Below are positions 7,427 through 13,554 of a stretch of DNA of 13,873 bases, piece by piece. Where the stretch lies: the NCBI GenBank assembly GCA_026981635.1, contig JALSIF010000217.1, positions 1 through 13,873 of the forward strand, given 5' to 3'. The stretch's first letter is position 1. Each line of letters opens with the position of its first letter. The translations under genes were made by a program, and so were the position numbers. Below the pieces are notes generated by a model. It saw only the letters and a list, made by a program, of their open reading frames with translations, was not told the origin of the DNA and did not search any database. Origin of the DNA: a bacterium. GTDB lineage: Bacteria; 4484-113; JALSIF01.

Positions 7427-7432
7427 TCACCT
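7427..7432 (-). promoter_or_regulatory. Ribosome binding site of the PLP enzyme
   Basis: AGGTGA on the minus strand is five bases before ATG 7421. It overlaps the alternative GTG codon at 7430-7428, so it argues for the shorter protein. A TAAGAT (7445-7440) just upstream is a possible -10 box but has no convincing -35 partner. Confidence 0.6.
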
Positions 7433-7516
7433 CGCCCCAATCTTAACCCAAGGTCATCGTGGGAACGCAAATGGGTTTCTGGGGTCAGGAGTGGGGAAAA
7501 GGATTTGGCTTCCCGG

Positions 7517-7546
7517 TTGACAATTTCATAAATTTCTAGGTATAAA
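7517..7546 (+). promoter_or_regulatory. Sigma70-type promoter giving a leaderless yqgF-like transcript
   Basis: TTGACA (7517-7522), an 18-base spacer and TATAAA (7541-7546) form the best promoter in the window. The start codon begins only six bases after the -10 box, where transcription would be expected to start, and there is no Shine-Dalgarno sequence. The spacer contains a small perfect inverted repeat, AATTT-CAT-AAATT (7522-7534), which could be an operator or could be chance in an AT-rich stretch. Confidence 0.75.
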
Positions 7547-7551
7547 TACAA

Positions 7552-7986
7552 ATGGTGGTCCTGGCGCTGGATGTGGGACGCCGCAGGGTAGGCATTGCCC
7601 TAGTGGACGAAGGCGGTCGTCCCTGGATCCTTCGCCGGGTGAACCTTGACAGCCTGGTCCGTGAGGTGGAGGAGATCCTCGCCCACTTTCCGGTTCGCCG
7701 GATCCTCATCGGACGGGGCACCGGATACCGGCAGGTGCGCGAGATGATAGCTCCGCTCCTTGCGGACAGGAGAGTTGAGGTGTTTGGGGTAGACGAGGAA
7801 GGAACCACGATCAGGGGCAGGCAGAGGTTCGTAAGGAATCGGCCGTGGTATCTGAGGCCATTTGCTCTGCTACTGATCATCCTTGGCTACCCCGTGGACC
7901 ACTATGCGGCGCTGGAGATGGCGCTGAGCTATAATGGCATGGTTAACCTACCTAGTGAGGTTGCTAGCGGCGGGAGCGGCTGTTAG
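7552..7986 (+). CDS. YqgF/RuvX-like RNase H-fold protein
   Basis: This 144-residue protein begins with the RNase H-like strand LALDVGRRRVGIAL, carrying Asp7. VDEEGTT (80-86) matches the DE-x-x-TT motif of YqgF, and a last acidic residue is Asp116 in PVDHYAALEMAL, where YqgF has a D-x-x-AA helix. Authentic YqgF/RuvX matures the 5' end of 16S rRNA. The middle motif is unusual, with IGRGTGY in place of the canonical VGLP. An aromatic and hydrophobic stretch (99-112) replaces the usual charged segment between the second and third motifs. It may therefore be a diverged paralogue rather than the housekeeping enzyme. ATG 7552 is chosen because the promoter places transcription start at or beside it. 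The 3' end contains a TATAAT that may serve the porin. Confidence 0.72.
   Translation: MVVLALDVGRRRVGIALVDEGGRPWILRRVNLDSLVREVEEILAHFPVRRILIGRGTGYRQVREMIAPLLADRRVEVFGVDEEGTTIRGRQRFVRNRPWYLRPFALLLIILGYPVDHYAALEMALSYNGMVNLPSEVASGGSGC
7930..7935 (+). promoter_or_regulatory. Possible -10 element for the SLH porin, inside the yqgF-like gene
   Basis: A perfect TATAAT lies in the 3' part of the preceding coding region, in codons for Tyr-Asn. It would produce a leader of about 220 bases ahead of the porin. No -35 hexamer is recognisable, so this may be coincidence. Confidence 0.35.
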
Positions 7987-8160
7987 ACAAGTGGGGGTGA
8001 GAAGTCCACTCAGGCTGTCGGCCGTGCCCGCAAGCTGGCAGAGGTAAACCCAACAAGAGGGACCCGAGCGATACGGGAGGAAGAAGGCGGAGGAAGGAAA
8101 CCTAGGAGACTTCCCAATGCCGCTTCCTCACGGGGAGCGAGGGTCCACAAGGAGGAAGGC
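7987..8160 (+). promoter_or_regulatory. Structured 5' leader of the SLH porin with alternative pairings
   Basis: This 174-base stretch has no gene and can form several helices. CTGTCGGC (8015-8022) pairs with GCTGGCAG (8034-8041), with two G-U pairs. CCCG (8063-8066) pairs with CGGG (8074-8077). GGACCC (8060-8065) can instead pair with GGGTCC (8141-8146), and GGAAG (8092-8096) with CTTCC (8110-8114). CTTCCTC (8123-8129) is fully complementary both to GAGGAAG at 8077-8083 and to GAGGAAG at 8152-8158. The second copy overlaps the ribosome binding site, so the two folds exclude each other. The segment is too short and lacks the conserved cores for RNase P RNA, and I do not see a complete cobalamin-riboswitch consensus. 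A translational switch or a stabilising leader for an abundant envelope protein is plausible but unproven. Confidence 0.5.
8149..8155 (+). promoter_or_regulatory. Strong ribosome binding site of the SLH porin
   Basis: AAGGAGG is a near-perfect Shine-Dalgarno sequence five bases before ATG 8161. It fixes the start and agrees with the high expression expected of a porin. Part of it lies in the complementarity with 8123-8129. Confidence 0.9.
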
Positions 8161-9885
8161 ATGAAGAAGATCGGTCTTCTTCTAACCGCCACGCTGGCCA
8201 TGGTGCTGGTGGTGGCAAGCGTCGCCTTCGCCGGATTCAAGGATGTGCCCGCCAACCACTGGGCCTACGACGAGCTGGAGAAGCTCCAGGAGATGGGCAT
8301 CGTTGAGGGCTACCCCGGCGGCTACTTCAAGGGCGACAACACCCTTACCCGTTACGAGATGGCGGTGCTGGTCTACCGCCTCTACAACCAGCTCAAGAGT
8401 GCGCTGGAGACGGGGAAGGGAGTTGACCCGGAGGCGCGCGCTGCCATTGAGCGCCTGGCCAACGAGTTCCGGGACGAGCTGGAGGACCTGGGCGCCCGCA
8501 TTGACAATCTGGAGGGGCAGGTCCAGGACAACACCAGCGAGATCGCCAAGCTCAAGGAGCTGGTCTCTACCAAGGGCACGGTGGACTACACCGTCATGTA
8601 CAGGGCGGGCTACTTCATTGACACTCCGGACGACAACCTGGCTCAGGACGTCGCCCAGGACTGGGCAATGAACGTTCACAAGTCCTTCAAGCTGGACGAG
8701 TGGACCAGCTTTGACATGAGCCTCACCTACGGTGAGGACCAGGGCTTTGGCATCTCCAGCGTCCCGGGAGGAAACAACGAGTTCGCCAACCCCAACATCA
8801 ACCCTGGCTTTACCAGCCCCAGCTCGGCTAGCTTCATCGTTGACACCTTCTACGCCACCTGGGACCTGCACCGCATCTTCCCCAACTTTGCCGACTCCTT
8901 TACCGCCACCCTGGGCCGTCAGTACTTCAGCCTGGGTGAGTTTGGTCTGGCGGGCGACAACGGCTACCGGTCCAACTACGGTCTGGTGCTGAGCGCCAAC
9001 TGGGATCCCAACTGGGAAGTAAACGTCGGTCTCTTCCGGCTGGAGAGCGCAACCGCTGCGCTGGTCCCGGCGGGAGGCGCAGCCATGAACCAGCCCTACG
9101 GTACCTTTGGCAGCACTGCCCGCTTCGGTCTGGGTGGTTTTGCCTCCAACTCCGATGACTTTGACTACATCCAGATCTCCTATTCCAGCGGTACCGGTAC
9201 CATCCCCGGCCACGAGGACCAGTGGGGAGCTTCGCTGGTCTGGGTACCTGAAGGTGCTGGCTACGAGCACTACATTGACATCTCCGCCCACACCGAGATC
9301 AAGTGGTTTGACGAGAAATGGCTAAACGGCTTCCGCGGTGAGTGGTACTGGATGTTTGAGAACATCAACGACCAGGACCCCAACGACCCTGCCGAGTTCG
9401 TCACCAACCCGCTGGACGGCTTCACCAACAACGGTGGAGTCCTTGAGCTGGATATCTACAACGACGGCAACACCAAGTTCAGCTTTGGCTGGGCTTGGCT
9501 GCCCCAGTTGGAGGGCCTGCCCGCTTTTGCCAACGTGGACAACGACCCCTTTAGCGAGTTTGAGGTCACCACTACCCCGGATGCCCAGAACCTGGCCATT
9601 AACGTCAGCCGCTACGGCAAGAACTACTTCCCGGCCGACTTCGTCGGCGGCGGCATCTCCTGGGAGACCACCTGGAGCAACAAGCTCTACACCCGTCTCA
9701 CCGCCTACCTGGGCAGCCGCATTGACGCCATCGCCGATGACCGTCCGGCGGCGGCTCGCCTGGAGTTCCGCTACCCGTGGACCAAGTCCACCACGCTGGG
9801 CCTTGACATCATCACTGCTGGCACCACCGACAACTTCTCCGATTCTGCCACCCAGCTTCGCGGCTGGGCTCTGCTAAACTGGTAG
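8161..9885 (+). CDS. SLH-domain outer-membrane porin-like protein
   Basis: This 574-residue exported protein starts with a clear signal peptide (1-24, cut after AFA). One SLH domain follows (about 25-78: FKDVPANHWAYDELEKL, then GIVEGYPGG and TRYEMAVLVYRL), which in such proteins binds peptidoglycan-linked polymer. A charged, heptad-like coiled-coil segment is at about 95-135. The rest is rich in alternating Tyr/Trp/Phe, Gly, Asn and Asp, as expected of an outer-membrane beta-barrel, and ends in Leu-Asn-Trp, the usual aromatic C-terminus. Family knowledge: SLH-barrel porins tether the outer membrane to the wall in Thermus, Negativicutes, Synergistota and Cyanobacteria. Codon choice is strongly biased to C-ending codons (AAC, GAC, TAC, TTC), fitting high expression. 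It has a long structured leader and a strong terminator, so it is probably transcribed as a single gene. Confidence 0.92.
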   Translation: MKKIGLLLTATLAMVLVVASVAFAGFKDVPANHWAYDELEKLQEMGIVEGYPGGYFKGDNTLTRYEMAVLVYRLYNQLKSALETGKGVDPEARAAIERLANEFRDELEDLGARIDNLEGQVQDNTSEIAKLKELVSTKGTVDYTVMYRAGYFIDTPDDNLAQDVAQDWAMNVHKSFKLDEWTSFDMSLTYGEDQGFGISSVPGGNNEFANPNINPGFTSPSSASFIVDTFYATWDLHRIFPNFADSFTATLGRQYFSLGEFGLAGDNGYRSNYGLVLSANWDPNWEVNVGLFRLESATAALVPAGGAAMNQPYGTFGSTARFGLGGFASNSDDFDYIQISYSSGTGTIPGHEDQWGASLVWVPEGAGYEHYIDISAHTEIKWFDEKWLNGFRGEWYWMFENINDQDPNDPAEFVTNPLDGFTNNGGVLELDIYNDGNTKFSFGWAWLPQLEGLPAFANVDNDPFSEFEVTTTPDAQNLAINVSRYGKNYFPADFVGGGISWETTWSNKLYTRLTAYLGSRIDAIADDRPAAARLEFRYPWTKSTTLGLDIITAGTTDNFSDSATQLRGWALLNW

Positions 9886-9906
9886 TCCCCCCCACCGTCC
9901 CGTACT

Positions 9907-9952
9907 GGAGGGGGGCCCGGGGAATCTTCCCGGGTCCCCCTCTCCCTTTTTT
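9907..9952 (+). terminator. Rho-independent terminator of the SLH porin
   Basis: A stem of about 15 pairs is formed by 9907-9921 and 9929-9943, with a seven-base loop (GAATCTT). CCC and six T (9947-9952) follow. It begins 21 bases after the porin stop and separates the porin from the LptD-like gene. Confidence 0.92.
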
Positions 9953-9966
9953 AGGGGAGGCGGTCG

Positions 9967-9974
9967 TATAGAAT
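9967..9974 (+). promoter_or_regulatory. -10 element (TATAGAAT) of the LptD-like gene
   Basis: TATAGAAT lies right after the terminator and nine bases before ATG 9984, so the transcript should have almost no leader. The bases before the start (TTCCCCTCCG) contain no Shine-Dalgarno sequence. The ten-base word CGTATAGAAT (9965-9974) recurs exactly before the FabL-like gene (12687-12696). No clear -35 is present. Confidence 0.6.
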
Positions 9975-9983
9975 TCCCCTCCG

Positions 9984-11534
9984 ATGGGTTTTGCTCGCTG
10001 GAAGGGCCGCTGGGGGTGGCTGCTTGGGGTACTGGTGGCGGTTGTTGTGGCCACCCCTGCCTTTGCCACCGAGATTGTCGCTGGCCACACCCGCTATGAG
10101 AGCCGCACCAAGACCTACTACTTCTCCCAGGGGGTACGGCTTACGAGCGATGCCCTGATCCCCGGCGATACCCTGGAGGTGGAGGCTGAGGAGCTGGTCT
10201 TCAGCGCGAGTGCCCTTTCGCTCAGGGTGGTCGGGGAGACTAAGCTGAGGTTGCTTGAGAGCGGGATTGAGCTTACTGGCCAGGACCTGGTCTATGAGGG
10301 ACGGAGTGGGGAGGGAAGGCTCAGTCAGGTTAAGGCGGTGCTACCGGCCAGGCTGGGGGAGGAGATCCGCCGGGGGATCGCCGACACGGCGAGCATCTCT
10401 CCCGCTTCGGCCACTCCAGCCGCCACCGCCGCCCGGCGCTCGCTGGCCATGCGCGGTACCCTCTATGTCCTCTCCGGCGAGCTCCGCTTCAGCCGCCGGT
10501 CAGGTGGGCGAGGGATACTTAACTTTGAGCAGGTAAGGCTCTCCAACACTCCGCGGGAGGAGACTGACATTTTCGTCTCCCTGCGACGGCTTACCCTGGT
10601 GCAGGGGGAGGCCATCTACCTTGAGGGGATCGCCCTCCACTTCCGAGGTATCAAGGTCTTCTCCTGGCCCAGCTACCGGATTAATCTTCGTCCTACCGGG
10701 GGTGGCTTTGACCCCGGCCTGCCCCGCTACCGCTCGGACCGGGTGGTGGGGCGGGAGATCTCCCTCTCCCCCAGCTACTCGGTTGGGGACGGGCGGCTCT
10801 TTGTGGACCTCAACTACACCACCCGCCGCAGCACCTTCGCCGGCTACCGGCTGGTGGTGGGGGAGGCCGAGCGGAGTCTGGGGGAGCTTGCTCTAGCCAC
10901 CGGCCGCTTTACCGTACGCGACCGGGAGGGCGGCTCCATCCTGCTCAGCCGTGACTGGGAGGTTGAGCTGAGGAGGGAGTTTGTGGGCGGGGGGTGGATG
11001 CGGCGGCTGATGCTCCTTGGGGCGGCGGGCAGGCTTACCGAAATCAGCTTCCCCGAGGAGGGGAGGCGCGAGGTGGAGGTGAGCAGGCGCATGCTGGGGG
11101 GAGAGATGGACCTTGCTCCCCTGCCCCTTACTGACCGGCTCAGCCTCAATATGCTTTTGTTTGCTCGCCTGTATGACTACTCGGGGCAGGGGGATGACTA
11201 CCGGGTGGGGGGGGGACGGGTGAGCCTGGACTACCGCACCCCCTATGGCTCAAACTTCGTCGGCTTTACCCTCAGGGAGCGCACCGGCCCCACTCCCCTG
11301 GTGAGCGACCGGAGCTTTCTGGAAAAGGAGCTCAATGTGGGATTGGTGGGCAGGGTTTCCCGCCGCTATCTCTTGGGAATGGACTACCGGCTGGACATGG
11401 AGCGAAACCGCACCGACAAGCTGAAACTTTCCCTCTACTACCTCTTTCCCAACTACAACCTGCAGTTCTTCTATGAGGCGGTGGACCAGACCTTCGGGGT
11501 CACCCTGGGGCTGCTGGGCACCGATCACCTCTGA
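9984..11534 (+). CDS. LptD/OstA-like outer-membrane protein
   Basis: This 516-residue exported protein has a signal peptide at 1-28 (hydrophobic core LLGVLVAVVVA, cut after AFA). Residues about 29-125 look like the OstA/LptA beta-jellyroll of lipopolysaccharide transport proteins (GHTRYESRTKTYYFSQGV, then LEVEAEELVF and ELTGQDLVYEGRSG). An Ala/Pro-rich break is near 135-150. Further OstA-like strands follow, with FRGIKVFSWPSYRINL at about 218-233. The remainder is rich in Arg, Tyr and Gly with alternating strands, suggesting a beta-barrel. Proteobacterial LptD is around 780 residues, so this is a short version. It could alternatively be a barrel protein with an OstA-like N-terminus and a different cargo. 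It appears to be transcribed alone, and it ends seven bases before the stop of the convergent glycosyltransferase gene. The assignment rests on pattern and landmarks, not on a search. Confidence 0.65.
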   Translation: MGFARWKGRWGWLLGVLVAVVVATPAFATEIVAGHTRYESRTKTYYFSQGVRLTSDALIPGDTLEVEAEELVFSASALSLRVVGETKLRLLESGIELTGQDLVYEGRSGEGRLSQVKAVLPARLGEEIRRGIADTASISPASATPAATAARRSLAMRGTLYVLSGELRFSRRSGGRGILNFEQVRLSNTPREETDIFVSLRRLTLVQGEAIYLEGIALHFRGIKVFSWPSYRINLRPTGGGFDPGLPRYRSDRVVGREISLSPSYSVGDGRLFVDLNYTTRRSTFAGYRLVVGEAERSLGELALATGRFTVRDREGGSILLSRDWEVELRREFVGGGWMRRLMLLGAAGRLTEISFPEEGRREVEVSRRMLGGEMDLAPLPLTDRLSLNMLLFARLYDYSGQGDDYRVGGGRVSLDYRTPYGSNFVGFTLRERTGPTPLVSDRSFLEKELNVGLVGRVSRRYLLGMDYRLDMERNRTDKLKLSLYYLFPNYNLQFFYEAVDQTFGVTLGLLGTDHL

Positions 11535-11541
11535 AGGCCAG

Positions 11542-12657
11542 CTAGCCGGCTGGCACCAGCTCCCGGTAGACCTCCACCACCCGGGCAGCACTCCTCCGGA
11601 GGTCAAAGCGCTCCTCCACCACCTCCCGCGCCCTTCTGCCCAGCTCGCTGCGCAGGGTCTCGCTCTCGGCCAGGATGCGCACCTTCTCACAGAGCTCCTC
11701 TTCCGAGCCGGGCTGATAGAGCAGACCGTTTTCTCCGTCCACCACATATTCGGGCACCGATCCCACCCGGCTGGCCACCACCGGCAATCCCACCGCCATA
11801 GCTTCCACCAGGGCATAGCCGAAGCCCTCCCAACGGCTGGCGGAGACGAAGATGTCAAGGGCCCCCAGCACCTCCCAGACCCGCTGGATGAGGCCGGCAA
11901 AGTGGCAGCTCTGGCGGATGCCCAGCCGCTCAGAGGTGAGCTCCAGGGAGCTTAGTGCCTGGCCGTCGCCGATTATCACCAGCCGGAGGCGGGGGTTCTC
12001 GCGCATGAGGGGGGCTAGTGCCCTAAGCAGGATGTCCCACCCCTTGGCATGGGAGATGCGACCCGCGTTGCCCAGGGCGAGGTGATCGGGGGAGAGGCCC
12101 AGCTTGCGGCGCGCTTCCTCCCGCTGGCCGGCCGAGGGAGGATGGAAGCGCTCCAGGTCAATCCCGTTGTAGATCAGGCGCACCCTCTCCTCGGGGGGGT
12201 GGAAGTGGCGCAGGACGTGGCGCCTGACCGCACCGGAGACACAGATCACCCGCTCGCCGCGGGCCATCACCGAGGAGAGGAGGCCGGGCCGGTAGGGGCT
12301 GTGGCAGGTAGTGACCAGGTGGAAGGGGGAGGTGGGGCGGGCGGCGAGGAAGGCGTGCCAGGCGGGAACCCGGCTGTGGGCGTGGACGATCTGAAAGCGG
12401 CCCGAGCGGAGCAGGCGGGCGATCTGGGGCTGGGAGAGGAGGAAGCGCAGGGGGTTCTTGCTGGCTATGGGCAGGGGGATGTGCTCCACTCCCCACTCGG
12501 GCAGCTGCTCGGCCAGCCGTCCGCCGGTGGAGGCCACCGCCACCTTCAGTCCCAGCCTGGCCTGGGCCCGACTCAGGTCGGAGACGTGGCGCTCCACTCC
12601 ACCTAGCTCTAGGGCGGGGAGCAGGTGAAGCACCGACAGCCCTTGGGCATCCCCCAC
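11542..12657 (-). CDS. GT4-family glycosyltransferase (GT-B fold)
   Basis: This 371-residue cytosolic or membrane-peripheral retaining glycosyltransferase has LELGGVERHV (16-25) in the N-terminal acceptor domain, the typical Gly-Gly loop of GT4 enzymes. The donor-binding C-terminal domain shows NAGRISHAKGWDILL (197-211) with Arg200 and Lys205, then VIIGDG (227-232). The EX7E motif is Glu277 and Glu285 (EGFGYALVE), followed by GSVPEYVVDGENGLLY (299-314). Donor and acceptor cannot be predicted; lipopolysaccharide, capsule or glycolipid synthesis would fit the envelope genes nearby. The start is GTG at 12657, which has no Shine-Dalgarno sequence but sits eight bases after a perfect TATAAT, so translation is probably leaderless. 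It is divergent from the FabL-like gene across 58 bases. Confidence 0.92.
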   Translation of the reverse strand: MGDAQGLSVLHLLPALELGGVERHVSDLSRAQARLGLKVAVASTGGRLAEQLPEWGVEHIPLPIASKNPLRFLLSQPQIARLLRSGRFQIVHAHSRVPAWHAFLAARPTSPFHLVTTCHSPYRPGLLSSVMARGERVICVSGAVRRHVLRHFHPPEERVRLIYNGIDLERFHPPSAGQREEARRKLGLSPDHLALGNAGRISHAKGWDILLRALAPLMRENPRLRLVIIGDGQALSSLELTSERLGIRQSCHFAGLIQRVWEVLGALDIFVSASRWEGFGYALVEAMAVGLPVVASRVGSVPEYVVDGENGLLYQPGSEEELCEKVRILAESETLRSELGRRAREVVEERFDLRRSAARVVEVYRELVPAG

Positions 12658-12665
12658 GGCAAGCG

Positions 12666-12671
12666 ATTATA
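12666..12671 (-). promoter_or_regulatory. -10 element (TATAAT) of the glycosyltransferase gene
   Basis: TATAAT on the minus strand ends eight bases before the GTG start codon (12657), so transcription should begin at or beside that codon. It sits in the same 11-base word, GCCTATAATCG, as the RCK promoter. Its -35 region coincides with the opposing -10 box at 12689-12696, 17 bases away. Confidence 0.65.
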
Positions 12672-12688
12672 GGCTCGCCGGCCGGCCG

Positions 12689-12696
12689 TATAGAAT
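12689..12696 (+). promoter_or_regulatory. -10 element (TATAGAAT) of the FabL-like gene
   Basis: TATAGAAT in the word CGTATAGAAT is identical to the element before the LptD-like gene. The leader would be about a dozen bases, just enough to include the GGGAGG ribosome binding site at 12705-12710, five bases before ATG 12716. Between this box and the opposing one lies a ten-base perfect palindrome, CGGCCGGCCG (12679-12688). Confidence 0.6.
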
Positions 12697-12715
12697 CGGG
12701 GCCTGGGAGGAAGCC

Positions 12716-13531
12716 ATGATTGGAAAGCCACTTGCGGGAAAGGTTGCGCTGATTACCGGCTCGTCACGGGGCATCGGGAGGGCCATTGCCCTCCGGATGG
12801 CGGAGCTGGGGGCCGATGTGGCGGTAAACTTCGTCCGCCAGCGCCAGAAGGCGGAGGAGGTGGCGGAGCAGATCCAGTCGCTGGGCCAGCGGGCGGTGGT
12901 GATCAAGGCCAACGTGGCCGACGAGGAGTCGCTCAGGCGCCTCTTTCGGGAGACGGTGGAGGGACTGGGCAGGCTGGACATCTTTGTGGCCAACGCGGCC
13001 ATCGCCCCCTTCGCCCGCACCATTGACTACAAGCCCAAGCACTTTGAGTTTGCCATGCGGGCAAACCCTTTGAGCTTTCTGATCGGCGCCCAGGAGGCGT
13101 TTCGCATCTTCACCCAGCAGTCGGGGCTCACCCTGGAGGAGCTTGACCGGATAGTGGAGGCGGGGGAGAAGCCGCCCCACATCGGCGGCCGCATCATCGC
13201 CATCAGCTCCACCGGGCCCTGGCACTACATCCCCGGCTATGTGGGGGTGGCCACCGCCAAGGCGGCCATCATCACCCTGGCCCGCTACCTGGCCTACGAG
13301 CTGGGCCGCTTCGGCACTACGGTGAACGTGGTAAGCGGTGGCCCCATTGAGACCGAGAACATGAAGTTCTTCCCCGAGGAGATCCGCCGCCAGTGGATCA
13401 AGAATACCCCCATGGGCCGGCTGGGACAGCCCACCGACCTTGCAGGGGTGGTGGCATTTCTGGCCACCCCGGATGCGGACTGGATCAACGGGGAGAACAT
13501 CATCGTTGACGGCGGGCTGGGACTAATCTAG
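12716..13531 (+). CDS. fabL: FabL-type enoyl-[ACP] reductase (short-chain dehydrogenase superfamily)
   Basis: This 271-residue Rossmann-fold reductase has the cofactor-binding TGSSRGIG at 14-21 and NAA at 93-95. The catalytic pair is Tyr175 and Lys182, spaced Y-x6-K as in enoyl-ACP reductases FabI and FabL, not the Y-x3-K of ordinary short-chain dehydrogenases such as FabG. Strong resemblance to Bacillus FabL continues in NVVSGGPIETENMKFFPEE and TPMGRLGQPTDL, and at the C-terminus in IIVDGG. The expected reaction is NADPH-dependent reduction of trans-2-enoyl-ACP in fatty-acid elongation, which suits the envelope genes nearby. Bacillus FabL is 250 residues. The excess here lies mostly in a block of about 20 residues (about 136-157) just before the catalytic SS..Y region. 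ATG 12716 has a good ribosome binding site. The cofactor and activity are inferred. Confidence 0.85.
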   Translation: MIGKPLAGKVALITGSSRGIGRAIALRMAELGADVAVNFVRQRQKAEEVAEQIQSLGQRAVVIKANVADEESLRRLFRETVEGLGRLDIFVANAAIAPFARTIDYKPKHFEFAMRANPLSFLIGAQEAFRIFTQQSGLTLEELDRIVEAGEKPPHIGGRIIAISSTGPWHYIPGYVGVATAKAAIITLARYLAYELGRFGTTVNVVSGGPIETENMKFFPEEIRRQWIKNTPMGRLGQPTDLAGVVAFLATPDADWINGENIIVDGGLGLI

Positions 13532-13554
13532 CCATGCACCGAGTAGTTTGGTAG

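Noticed and set aside
7991-8160. Resemblance of the porin leader to RNase P RNA (GGTAAACCC after GGCAG) or to a cobalamin riboswitch (GGTGAGAAGTCC, CCCGCAA)
   Set aside because: The matches are short and out of context. The region is far too short for RNase P RNA, and I do not see the full set of cobalamin-box elements. A covariance-model search would be needed to revive either idea.
8182-9291. Long open frame of 369 codons on the minus strand opposite the SLH porin
   Set aside because: It mirrors the porin's C-ending codons and has no signature, ribosome binding site or promoter. It is a typical antisense shadow in GC-rich, codon-biased DNA.
11537-11554. Hairpin GCCAGC/GCTGGC between the convergent LptD-like and glycosyltransferase genes as a bidirectional terminator
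   Set aside because: The stem is only six pairs, overlaps the glycosyltransferase stop, and has no T-tract on either side.
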